A program made the position numbers and the translations under genes. Shown here piece after piece: positions 15,336-22,503 of a stretch of DNA of 34,968 nucleotides (its first letter is position 1; each line of letters begins with the position of its first letter). Under the pieces are notes generated by a model. That model searched no databases. It was not told where the DNA came from and saw only the letters and a list, made by a program, of their open reading frames with translations. The stretch is from Candidatus Sumerlaeota bacterium. GTDB taxonomy: Bacteria; Sumerlaeota; Sumerlaeia; JADFCT01. The stretch lies in the NCBI GenBank assembly GCA_026398575.1, contig JAPLSP010000727.1, positions 1 through 34,968 of the forward strand. Direction: 5' to 3'.

Positions 15336-16633
15336 GACAACCACCCTTTCTTTTCGCATATCGCGCGCCAACGGAATAAGAACGAATCCTTAGGACTCAG
15401 CGATTTTAGCAAGCGCTGATACATGGCTTGGATTTCCTTGGATGTGGCTCCTGATTTATTGATGAGATTCGATGCTTCATTCAACAGCCCTGCAAATTCA
15501 GGGGCGCGGGAACTCGTCAAGTCGAACGCTTCGCTCGTTAGCCAATTTGATACATCGCCGTGTTTTTCAAAATCGCGATGGGTCAGCACGACATCATAAG
15601 ATTCCCCGGCGCGCTCCAAATCCAGATCGAACCACGCGTCTTTCTTGGGATCAAACCACGGCTCCGCCGAAGCAAGCACCAAGGGCGAGTGCGTCGCAGT
15701 GATCACTTGGACATTTGCCTCATCCGCAAGTGATTTCATGACATTGAGCAAAGAGTAAATGATTCGGAACTGCCACTTGGGATGCAAATGAGCTTCAATT
15801 TCATCAATCAACAAGACTACCTGGGATGAAGTTTTTTGCCCGAGCAATTCACTGGCTTTTTTATGCTCTTCCCAAGTCCAGACCAGCAGATATGCCAGCG
15901 CGATGATCCGGCGAATTCCTGCAGAGGCATGCAGCACTGGAACCGATTGCCCATAAGGCATCTTGAGCGTGGGAATCTCTCTGGGATCATCCAGGCTGAT
16001 TTTGGCTAATTCTCCAGGCTCGATTTTTTCTTCTTCACCCGGAGAAAGCGCGGTCAGAACAGAGCAAAGGCGGTGGAAGGGCGCGCCGTTCCTATTTTGC
16101 CAAGACGCCCAGTCCATCACAAGCCCGTTGCATAGCAAACCCCTTTCATCGTCCTTCAAGCCGTCCCAGATTTCCCTCGGAGTGAACACATACGCAGGCG
16201 GACGATCCTGCACGTCTATGTTTCCTTTTTTCTTCCAATAGTTCCGGGCGGGATCCCATGCGGCGAAACTGCCATCCGCTTGGGCATACAAAACAAGGCC
16301 AGGATTTGCAGGACGTCCGGCTTTGCCAGTCCACGCCTGAGCGGACCTGTCAAATTCGCTCATATAAGATATCGGCTTTAATTTGGATTTTGCGGTAAAT
16401 GCGAACTTGATGCTGGCCTTCCCCGGAGCATTTGGTCTCGCCATTAATCCAGCGGGGAGTTTATTGTTAATTTCGGCTGGCCATTTCCGTGTCAGCGCCC
16501 ACCAGACAATATCCAGCAAGAAGCTCTTGCCTAACGCATTATCCCCGGTAAAAAGATTGAGTCGCTCGCCAAATTCGTCAATTTCCAATCCAGGCTTCGG
16601 GCCGACGTTACTTAGCTTAAGGCTTTTAATCAT
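15332..16633 (-). CDS. AAA/ABC-type ATPase of a two-gene defence-like module (PtuA-like)
   Basis: 433 aa. Walker A is GDNALGKS (30-37) after an SMC/RecF-like start (SLKLSNVGPKPGLEIDEFGE). A long insertion follows, then the ABC-like signature region HASAGIRRIIALAYLL (~235-250), Walker B VVLLIDEIEAHLHP (272-285, catalytic E278) and the switch ATHSPLVLASAE. This is the arrangement of OLD/RecF-like ATPases including PtuA of Septu. ATG at 16633 has AAAGGAG 7 nt upstream. It lies 56 nt downstream of gpmI on the same strand and overlaps the HNH gene by 4 nt. Inferred role: sensor ATPase controlling the HNH effector. No phage assay or family search supports this yet. Confidence 0.75.
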   Translation of the reverse strand: MIKSLKLSNVGPKPGLEIDEFGERLNLFTGDNALGKSFLLDIVWWALTRKWPAEINNKLPAGLMARPNAPGKASIKFAFTAKSKLKPISYMSEFDRSAQAWTGKAGRPANPGLVLYAQADGSFAAWDPARNYWKKKGNIDVQDRPPAYVFTPREIWDGLKDDERGLLCNGLVMDWASWQNRNGAPFHRLCSVLTALSPGEEEKIEPGELAKISLDDPREIPTLKMPYGQSVPVLHASAGIRRIIALAYLLVWTWEEHKKASELLGQKTSSQVVLLIDEIEAHLHPKWQFRIIYSLLNVMKSLADEANVQVITATHSPLVLASAEPWFDPKKDAWFDLDLERAGESYDVVLTHRDFEKHGDVSNWLTSEAFDLTSSRAPEFAGLLNEASNLINKSGATSKEIQAMYQRLLKSLSPKDSFLFRWRAICEKKGWLS

Positions 16634-16689
16634 GGATATTCTCCTTTAAGCATATCGCTGGAATGCAAAACAACGCAGCGCGAACGATA

Positions 16690-18393
16690 TTACACAAATT
16701 CAATCAACGACGGGCGATATTCCTCCGGCGCCTCGTAGCCGAGCAGGTTCAGAATCGTCGCGGCAACGTTGGCAAGGCCGGGCTTTTCGACTTTGGACAT
16801 CCGGTATTCGCCCGCGTAGCCCGAATCCACGATGCAGAAGGGAACCGGGTTGAGCGTGTGCGCGGTCTTGACCTCGCGCTTGCCTTTCTTCTCCGTCCAC
16901 ATCTCGTCGCTGTTGCCGTGGTCGGCGGTCAGCAGCGTGACGCCGCCGAGTTCGTTCACCACGTTGATGAGCCGCGCGGAGCATTGGTCCACAGTCTCGA
17001 CCGCGATGACGGTGGCGTCAAAATTGCCCGTGTGCCCCACCATATCGCCGTTGGCAAAATTGAGGCGACCGTATTTGTAACCGCCGGTGCGCAGCGCGCG
17101 CTCGGTCCAGTCCGCGATTTCGAGCGCCTTCATCTTGGGCGCCTGGTCGAACTGTATCTTGTCCGATAGGATTTCATGATAGGTTTCGAACGACGCGTCA
17201 ATATAGCCGGAGCGGTTGCCGTTCCAGAAATAGGTGACATGGCCGTATTTCTGGGTTTCGCTGACGGCAAACATTCGGATTTTTTCGGTGGCCAGGTATG
17301 CGCAGACCGTGCGTTCAATCAGTGGCGGCGTGACGAGGAAATTCTCCGGCAGCATCAGGTCGCCGTCGTATTGCATCATGCCGGCGTAGAAGACCTTCGG
17401 AACGCGGACGCGGTCGAATTTGTTGAATTCCGGCCCACCCTCGAAAGCCATTGTGATTTCAATCGCGCGATCGCCGCGGAAATTGAAGAACACGACGGCG
17501 TCGCCATCCTCGATGGTTCCGATGGGCTTGCCGTCCTTGACCACGACGAAGGATTCCATGTATTGGTCCGTCATCTTGGGGTCTTCGTTGTACACCGTCT
17601 GGACGGCCTCGGTGGCCGAAGCAAACGGGCGCCCCTGCCCCAGGACGTGCGCCTTCCATCCGCGCTCCACGATGGTCCAGTCGGCCTGATAGCGGTCCAT
17701 CGTCGTGATCATGCGTCCGCCGCCCGAAGCGATGCGGAAGTCGGCGCCGGGATGCGAGGCGTTGATCTCGGCCAAAACTTTTTCGGAGGCTTCGATATAG
17801 GTGAGAGCGGATTTGGCGGGCACGTCGCGGCCATCGTGCAGGATATGCAGCCGGCAGCGCTTGACGCCATCCTTCGCCGCCTGCCGCAGCATCGCATAGA
17901 GCTGGGTGGTGTGCGAGTGAACATTGCCATCCGAATGCAGGCCGATAAAATGAAGCGTAGGTGGCAATGGCTCGTGGTTCGTGGCTCGTGGTTCGTGGCT
18001 CGGAACTCGGAACTCGGAACTCGGAACTCGGAACTGCGCACGCGCCGTCTCAATTGCCTTGCGCCAGATTTCGCCCCGGAACATCGCGCCGGTTTCGATG
18101 GCTTTGTTGACAAGCTTGGCGCCCTGATCGAAAACGCGTCCCGCGCCGAGAGCGTTGTGGCCGATCTCGGAATTGCCCATATCGTCATCCGAGGGTAACC
18201 CGACTGCCATGCCGTGCGCCTGCAACTGTGTATAGAGCGGCGCCGCGAACAGGCGTTTGATCGTCGGCGCGTTGGCCATATAAACGGCGTTCGAGGCGTC
18301 GTTTTTTCCAATGCCGACGCCATCCATGATTATGAGCAGAAGAGGCCCTTTGCGCCCCTGGAATTTGACGAGTTTTTTGAGCGAAAGCGACAT
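16690..18393 (-). CDS. gpmI: 2,3-bisphosphoglycerate-independent phosphoglycerate mutase
   Basis: 567 aa; the family is usually ~510-550. It interconverts 3- and 2-phosphoglycerate in glycolysis with two Mn ions. Seen: IIMDGVGIG (metal), DMGNSEIGHNALGAGRV with the phospho-serine, GLHSDGNVHSH, HDGRDVP, FFNFRGDRAIE, ETQKYGHVTYFWNG, NGDMVGHTG and TADHGNSDEM, so all catalytic blocks are intact. ATG at 18393 has AAGGAGAT 8 nt upstream. Oddity: 21 codons of pure heptamer repeat (17971-18033) are inserted in-frame between ETAR and LHFIGL, giving a FRVPSSEFRVPSHEPRA-type loop. The enzyme is probably still active, since the insertion is in a linker before the GLHSDG strand. The ATPase/HNH module follows on the same strand. 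Confidence 0.95.
   Translation of the reverse strand: MSLSLKKLVKFQGRKGPLLLIIMDGVGIGKNDASNAVYMANAPTIKRLFAAPLYTQLQAHGMAVGLPSDDDMGNSEIGHNALGAGRVFDQGAKLVNKAIETGAMFRGEIWRKAIETARAQFRVPSSEFRVPSHEPRATNHEPLPPTLHFIGLHSDGNVHSHTTQLYAMLRQAAKDGVKRCRLHILHDGRDVPAKSALTYIEASEKVLAEINASHPGADFRIASGGGRMITTMDRYQADWTIVERGWKAHVLGQGRPFASATEAVQTVYNEDPKMTDQYMESFVVVKDGKPIGTIEDGDAVVFFNFRGDRAIEITMAFEGGPEFNKFDRVRVPKVFYAGMMQYDGDLMLPENFLVTPPLIERTVCAYLATEKIRMFAVSETQKYGHVTYFWNGNRSGYIDASFETYHEILSDKIQFDQAPKMKALEIADWTERALRTGGYKYGRLNFANGDMVGHTGNFDATVIAVETVDQCSARLINVVNELGGVTLLTADHGNSDEMWTEKKGKREVKTAHTLNPVPFCIVDSGYAGEYRMSKVEKPGLANVAATILNLLGYEAPEEYRPSLIEFV
17971..18033. repeat. Nine in-frame heptamers inside gpmI
   Basis: Plus-strand units: CTCGTGG, TTCGTGG, CTCGTGG, TTCGTGG, then five CTCGGAA. 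Nine units make 63 bp, a multiple of both 7 and 3, so the reading frame is preserved. The GGAACTC/GAGTTCC family recurs, inverted, in the GT39-like gene at 29307-29340. Confidence 0.95.
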
Positions 18394-18748
18394 AACAATC
18401 TATCTCCTTGGAATGAAAACATTGCGTGCATGGAGTTTCGCGGAACGCAGCATGGGGAATCAAGGGCGAGATTGCGTTTGGAGTTCCAACGTTTGTAGTT
18501 CCAACTTTAGTTGGCGCTCGTAGTTCCAACTTTAGTTGGCGCCGCGCCTTATTTTCCCTCTCGGCCCGATTTGCGATTGACCCCGCATACGCGCGCAACG
18601 CTAAAATCCTGCTCTTGCCTTCAGGCAATGCGTCTGCGCGTATTCCCGCGCCACCGCATCAAACTTGCCTGATCCGCGAGCGCGCGGCCGCTTTATGGAA
18701 TTACGTGTCGCAGAGATTTCGCCAGTTTTCATTCAAAGTCAAAACCCC
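18394..18748. other. Intergenic region between divergent gpmI and fmdB-like genes
   Basis: 355 bp holding the divergent promoters and the 25-bp-period hairpin repeat at 18495-18542. No gene recognised: open frames here are not protein-like. Confidence 0.5.
18495..18542 (+). repeat. 25-bp-period hairpin repeat, two units (CCAAC-TTTA-GTTGG stem)
   Basis: GTAGTTCCAACTTTAGTTGG plus CGC occurs at 18495-18517 and 18520-18542; a degenerate half unit precedes it. Each unit forms a 5-bp stem with a TTTA loop. A related pair at 30705-30752 has the stem CCACC/GGTGG. Confidence 0.85.
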
Positions 18749-19180
18749 ATGCCTACGTACGAATATAAATGCAAATGCGGTGAGGAATTTGAGATATTTC
18801 AGAACATCACCTCCGAACCGGTGGTCAAGTGCCCGGCGTGCGGCAAGAAGACGAAACGCCTGATGAGCGCCGGCGCGGGATTGATCTTCAAGGGTTCGGG
18901 CTTTTACATCACGGATTATAAGAACAAAGGCGCCGCCTACGCCAAACAAAGCAAGGAAGAAAGCGCAGCAGCGGCGGGTAAAGAGAGCGCCGCCGAAAAA
19001 TCCGGGACCACCGCCAAGAGCGAAAGCGCCACCAAAAGCGAAGGCGCCGGCAAAACGGAAAGTTCCTCCACAACCACGGAATCCAAAACCTCTACTTCCG
19101 AATCGAAATCCGCCGCTTCATCCTCCTCCGGCGGCGAGAAATCCAGCAAAGACAAATCCAGCACTGCAAAGAAGGAATAG
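18749..19180 (+). CDS. FmdB-family zinc-ribbon protein with long Ser/Thr/Lys tail
   Basis: 143 aa. Residues 1-60 are an FmdB-type zinc ribbon: MPTYEYKCKCG (C8, C10) and CPACGKK (C28, C31), followed by the FKGSGFYITDYKN segment typical of this family. The remaining ~80 residues are a low-complexity tail rich in Ser, Thr, Lys, Glu and Ala. FmdB proteins are small, poorly understood putative regulatory proteins. I chose the ATG at 18749 on the family start MPTYEY; the ribosome-binding site is weak. It is followed after 1 nt by the lipoprotein gene, so the two are probably one transcript. Confidence 0.85.
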   Translation: MPTYEYKCKCGEEFEIFQNITSEPVVKCPACGKKTKRLMSAGAGLIFKGSGFYITDYKNKGAAYAKQSKEESAAAAGKESAAEKSGTTAKSESATKSEGAGKTESSSTTTESKTSTSESKSAASSSSGGEKSSKDKSSTAKKE

Positions 19181-19181
19181 T

Positions 19182-19832
19182 ATGATTCCCGGCGTTTCTC
19201 TGCGATATCTTATCGGCTCTTTGGCAGTGGCGCTCTTTTGCATTTCCTGTTTTCCGTCGAGTTCCCCATCAAGCAGGAATCGCATCGGCCAGAACCAGCA
19301 CTATGGGGAAATCGTCATGGATCCCTATGAGTTTGTCTTGGGATCTCCTGAGAATTGGAAACGTCATCACGATTTTTACACATACGACCTGACACGATTT
19401 TTCTTGGATTTGAATGAAGATGGACAACATGAATTATTTATCAGTTCGCCTTATGAATCTGGAACGGGTGGCCAGAATTATCATATTTTTACGAAGTTGA
19501 GTGACGGAGTTTATCGCGAAATTGGGAACGCTCGTTTAGGCGCCATCTCGTTCGGGGATGGAAGAAACTCGGGATTCAGGGACTTTTGGACGTGGAATAG
19601 AACGGGAGGCACAGAGGATAAAGTATTTGGCCCCACAATACTTCACAAGTGGGATGGAGATGAGTATCAAGAAATCGTAGAGGGTGAGAGCTATGTTAGG
19701 GAACTTGATGATCTCTCCAAGGGGCTGGCTTCAAGGGGCAAATCGCGAAAGATCGAGATCCATAGAGAAGTGTGCGTTGATTACTCCAAGCCCGATTGGA
19801 TTCCCAGAGAGCGCTTTCAGATGAATAGATGA
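19182..19832 (+). CDS. Putative secreted lipoprotein, unknown function
   Basis: 216 aa. An N-terminal hydrophobic segment (LIGSLAVALFCISC) is followed by a Ser/Pro stretch, consistent with an imperfect lipobox with the cysteine near residue 23. The mature part has a calcium-loop-like FLDLNEDGQHELFIS element of the kind seen in FG-GAP/EF-hand-like secreted proteins. The rest is mixed alpha/beta with many aromatic residues. No family recognised. It starts 1 nt after the FmdB-like gene and converges on the small membrane protein gene. Confidence 0.6.
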   Translation: MIPGVSLRYLIGSLAVALFCISCFPSSSPSSRNRIGQNQHYGEIVMDPYEFVLGSPENWKRHHDFYTYDLTRFFLDLNEDGQHELFISSPYESGTGGQNYHIFTKLSDGVYREIGNARLGAISFGDGRNSGFRDFWTWNRTGGTEDKVFGPTILHKWDGDEYQEIVEGESYVRELDDLSKGLASRGKSRKIEIHREVCVDYSKPDWIPRERFQMNR

Positions 19833-19864
19833 AACGCAGAGATCAGAACAATCGCTGGAATGAT

Positions 19865-20353
19865 TTAGGGAACAATAGGCTTGTCTTGATGAGGAGACAT
19901 GCCGGATGCAGAGGGCTTGCTCAATAATTTGACGAGATATCCGCCAAAAGTTCCCGCTGGGATAGTCAGCGCGAATCCGGCAATCCGGCTCCACAAGGGC
20001 GCGTCTTGAGGGAGAAAAATGACAGCCGGCACACTCAGGAGCAGTCCGATCGCGCCCACAATGCATCCGTGCAAAACCGGCGCTCGCCCGGCGATCCATG
20101 CGGCCAGCCCGCCTCCCAAGAGGGTCCACACAAGCCCCAGGCATAAGGATATGACTTGCAGGGGTCCGGTTTTTTGGACAGCTTCAACCGCCGGCGAAGC
20201 TTCGGCGAGCGGCGCGCCTTGCGGGACCGATGAAAACACCAGAATAATTCCAATCACGATGCCAAGAAGCAGCGCTGAACCAAACGTGCCGGCGATATCA
20301 ACGACCACTCCGATTGCGATGGCTTTGACGCTTATTTTTTTAGGGGCATCCAT
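19865..20353 (-). CDS. Small integral membrane protein, unknown function
   Basis: 162 aa with about four hydrophobic helices: residues ~10-40 (AIAIGVVVDIAGTFGSALLL), ~65-87, ~93-113 and ~122-145. A short Pro/Ala-rich loop lies between the first two, and the C-terminus is polar. GGAGGCAAGG just before the ATG at 20353 supports the start. No family recognised. Convergent with the lipoprotein gene. Confidence 0.65.
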   Translation of the reverse strand: MDAPKKISVKAIAIGVVVDIAGTFGSALLLGIVIGIILVFSSVPQGAPLAEASPAVEAVQKTGPLQVISLCLGLVWTLLGGGLAAWIAGRAPVLHGCIVGAIGLLLSVPAVIFLPQDAPLWSRIAGFALTIPAGTFGGYLVKLLSKPSASGMSPHQDKPIVP

Positions 20354-20660
20354 ACCTTGCCTCCATCGTGGAATCCCAGACTACGGACGTAATGTTAGGA
20401 CGCAAAACCTGGCGTTCACAAGAAGAAAAGCAGCCTTTGATTAGTTCCGCTTGTTTCCGAAGCGCCAATCGGAGTATCTCTACATTCAATGACGGTTGAG
20501 TTCGGAGGCGGAGCTGTTCTCGGCGCAGTTCTGATGGGCAAGTGAATTCTTGATATTGTTCCGGATTGCTCCCGCGTCGCCGCTGAGATTGGGAATGCTG
20601 CTGCTCATAAGGTGCCAGAAGACGCTGTAGGTTATCGCGCAGAAATCAAGGTGAGCTTCC
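20354..20660. other. Intergenic region, nothing recognised
   Basis: 307 bp between the divergent membrane-protein gene and the ELWxxDGT gene. It presumably contains both promoters. A minus-strand open frame reaches in from 20740, but it is a shadow of the downstream gene. Confidence 0.4.
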
Positions 20661-22136
20661 ATGCGCAGGTTCTTCACTCGACGCAGGATCATTGCGATCA
20701 TTGCCGCGCTCATCATTTGCGCTGCGATGGCTATATTCACTTATTATCATGACAGAGAATATATTCGGGCGATGATCTGCGCGCAAAACTTGGCGAAGAT
20801 TGAAGGCGCAAAGGAACAGCTTGGCTTGGAAGGCAGCGTATCTCCTGATTGCCGGCCTACATGGTACGTTCTAGTTCACACTTTTCTATATCGAAAGCCC
20901 GTCTGTCCTTCGGGCGGGAAATATGAAATCAATGATCTTAATACGCTTCCCACTTGCAGTCATCCCGGACATTTGCTCGAAGCCCCTTCCGGGGAAACGC
21001 CGTCCCCTATTTTGCCAATACTTGTTTATGATTTAGCCTTACCAAAAGACAGAGTATCTTCGAATTATTTGAATGTGCGCGAATATCGCAAGCAGCTGGC
21101 AGGAATTGCCTTGGCAAAGACACCCTCGCGCATTTTCTTCAATCAAAGCACTAGCTACTACTTCCTTAGAACTGAAAAACGAATTTATCAATTATGGCGC
21201 AACGACTATAATGGGCAGGGCGCAAGGATGATACTTGAGTTCAGAGACGGCACTGAGCCTTCTATCGAAGCTGCTGTCCACGGATTACTGTATATCAGCG
21301 CGGACAACGGGAACAAAGGCAGAGATATTTGGACAAGCGATGGCACGGCGTCGGGATCAAACAAGGTTGCATCTTTCCCAAATGTCAATATCTATCGAAT
21401 TTTCTGCACAAATAATGTGCTTTTCACTGTTACATATGAAAAAGACGCCAGATTCCAGATATTTAAAAGTGACGGTGCATATAAAGGAACTATTCTGCTA
21501 GAGAAATTAACTCAATCGGGTGGATCAAAATCCTGGTGCCGAGATGCGGATAAAAAAATCAACGACTACATGCTAGGCGCCAAAGATATTGTGAGTGAAA
21601 ATTTGTTTGACATCAAAGAGATTGATAGGTGGCAGTGGGTAAATTATGGTGAATCTTCTCTCCTTTGCATAGGCCAACGGTCATTGATATGCAAATATTG
21701 CATTGATATCAATGGCGTCATCTATTTTATGCAAGAATGTATGCCAGATCGGTATTATGATAAGAACTATGTCAAAGATGGCTTTTTTGAGCTTTGGAAA
21801 AGCGACCGGACGGAGACGGGGACGGTGAAGATCAGGGAATTCCCGCATTTGATTGACAGCCCTTATTCACAATCAGTGGCGAATGTCAATGGGACGCTCT
21901 ATTTTGTGGGGACGGATCGCAAGCATGGACGCGAACTCTGGAAGAGCGATGGGACCTCGTCAGGAACGGTGATGGTCAAGGATATCTGGCCGGGCGAGGA
22001 AAGCTCGTGTCCTTCTGATTTTGCGGTGGTGAATGGGACGCTTTATTTCATCGCCGACGATGGTGTGTACGATCCGACGCTCTGGAAAAGCGATGGAACG
22101 GATAAGGGGACGGTGAGGGCGAAGAGCATCAGGTAA
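20661..22136 (+). CDS. Pseudopilin-like N-terminus fused to ELWxxDGT repeat domain
   Basis: 491 aa; ATG at 20661 after AAGGTGAG. Residues ~9-29 are one hydrophobic helix behind a basic N-terminus (MRRFFTRRR). The next ~75 residues (MICAQNLAKIEGAKEQL, then CPSGGKYEINDLNTLPTCSHPGH) closely resemble the head of small type II/IV pseudopilins common in PVC-like bacteria. From ~170 onward, ELWxxDGT-type repeats appear: degenerate (DIWTSDGTASGS, QIFKSDGAYKGT), then good copies (LWKSDRTETGT, ELWKSDGTSSGT, LWKSDGTDKGT). These probably form a beta-propeller outside the cell. Canonical pilin cleavage (G/F) is not obvious, so it may simply be membrane-anchored. Function unknown. Confidence 0.75.
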   Translation: MRRFFTRRRIIAIIAALIICAAMAIFTYYHDREYIRAMICAQNLAKIEGAKEQLGLEGSVSPDCRPTWYVLVHTFLYRKPVCPSGGKYEINDLNTLPTCSHPGHLLEAPSGETPSPILPILVYDLALPKDRVSSNYLNVREYRKQLAGIALAKTPSRIFFNQSTSYYFLRTEKRIYQLWRNDYNGQGARMILEFRDGTEPSIEAAVHGLLYISADNGNKGRDIWTSDGTASGSNKVASFPNVNIYRIFCTNNVLFTVTYEKDARFQIFKSDGAYKGTILLEKLTQSGGSKSWCRDADKKINDYMLGAKDIVSENLFDIKEIDRWQWVNYGESSLLCIGQRSLICKYCIDINGVIYFMQECMPDRYYDKNYVKDGFFELWKSDRTETGTVKIREFPHLIDSPYSQSVANVNGTLYFVGTDRKHGRELWKSDGTSSGTVMVKDIWPGEESSCPSDFAVVNGTLYFIADDGVYDPTLWKSDGTDKGTVRAKSIR

Positions 22137-22190
22137 ACGGGATATTGCCAAATCAAAATAGTCCGGACTATGATCTGTCTGCATTTGATT

Positions 22191-22428
22191 TTAGCCTGCT
22201 TCAGCAGGCTCTTCTTTGCACCCGCCTTCAGGCGGGGTGAGGGTGGGAGCGCGCTGATACAAGCGCGCTTCAGCGCGGCTTCTCGACACGCTTCAGCATC
22301 AAAACCTTGGGCGCTGATCTCGCTAAAGCATGTCGAGAAGCCGCGCTGAAGCGCGCTCGTGTCAAAGGTTCCCAGCGCACACCCTTGCTAAAGCAGGATG
22401 CAAAGAAGAGCCGGCTGAAGCCGGCTAA
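22191..22428. repeat. Nested REP/BIME-like palindrome cluster
   Basis: The outer arms are inverted copies (22191-22220 and 22399-22428) sharing TTAGCC..GCTTCAGC..GGCTCTTCTTTGCA. Inner arms around GCGCGCTTCAGCGCGGCTTC and TCGAGAAGCCGCGCTGAAGC are also inverted, and CCCGCCTTCAGGCGGG forms its own hairpin. It fills the 367 bp between the ELWxxDGT gene and mqnC, with no gene inside. Confidence 0.85.
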
Positions 22429-22503
22429 TGCTGTTGGCAGCTTGATGCAAAAGACATTGTCCGCCATTATTGACGACCATGAGCAGGAATAAGGATTGGC
22501 TAT

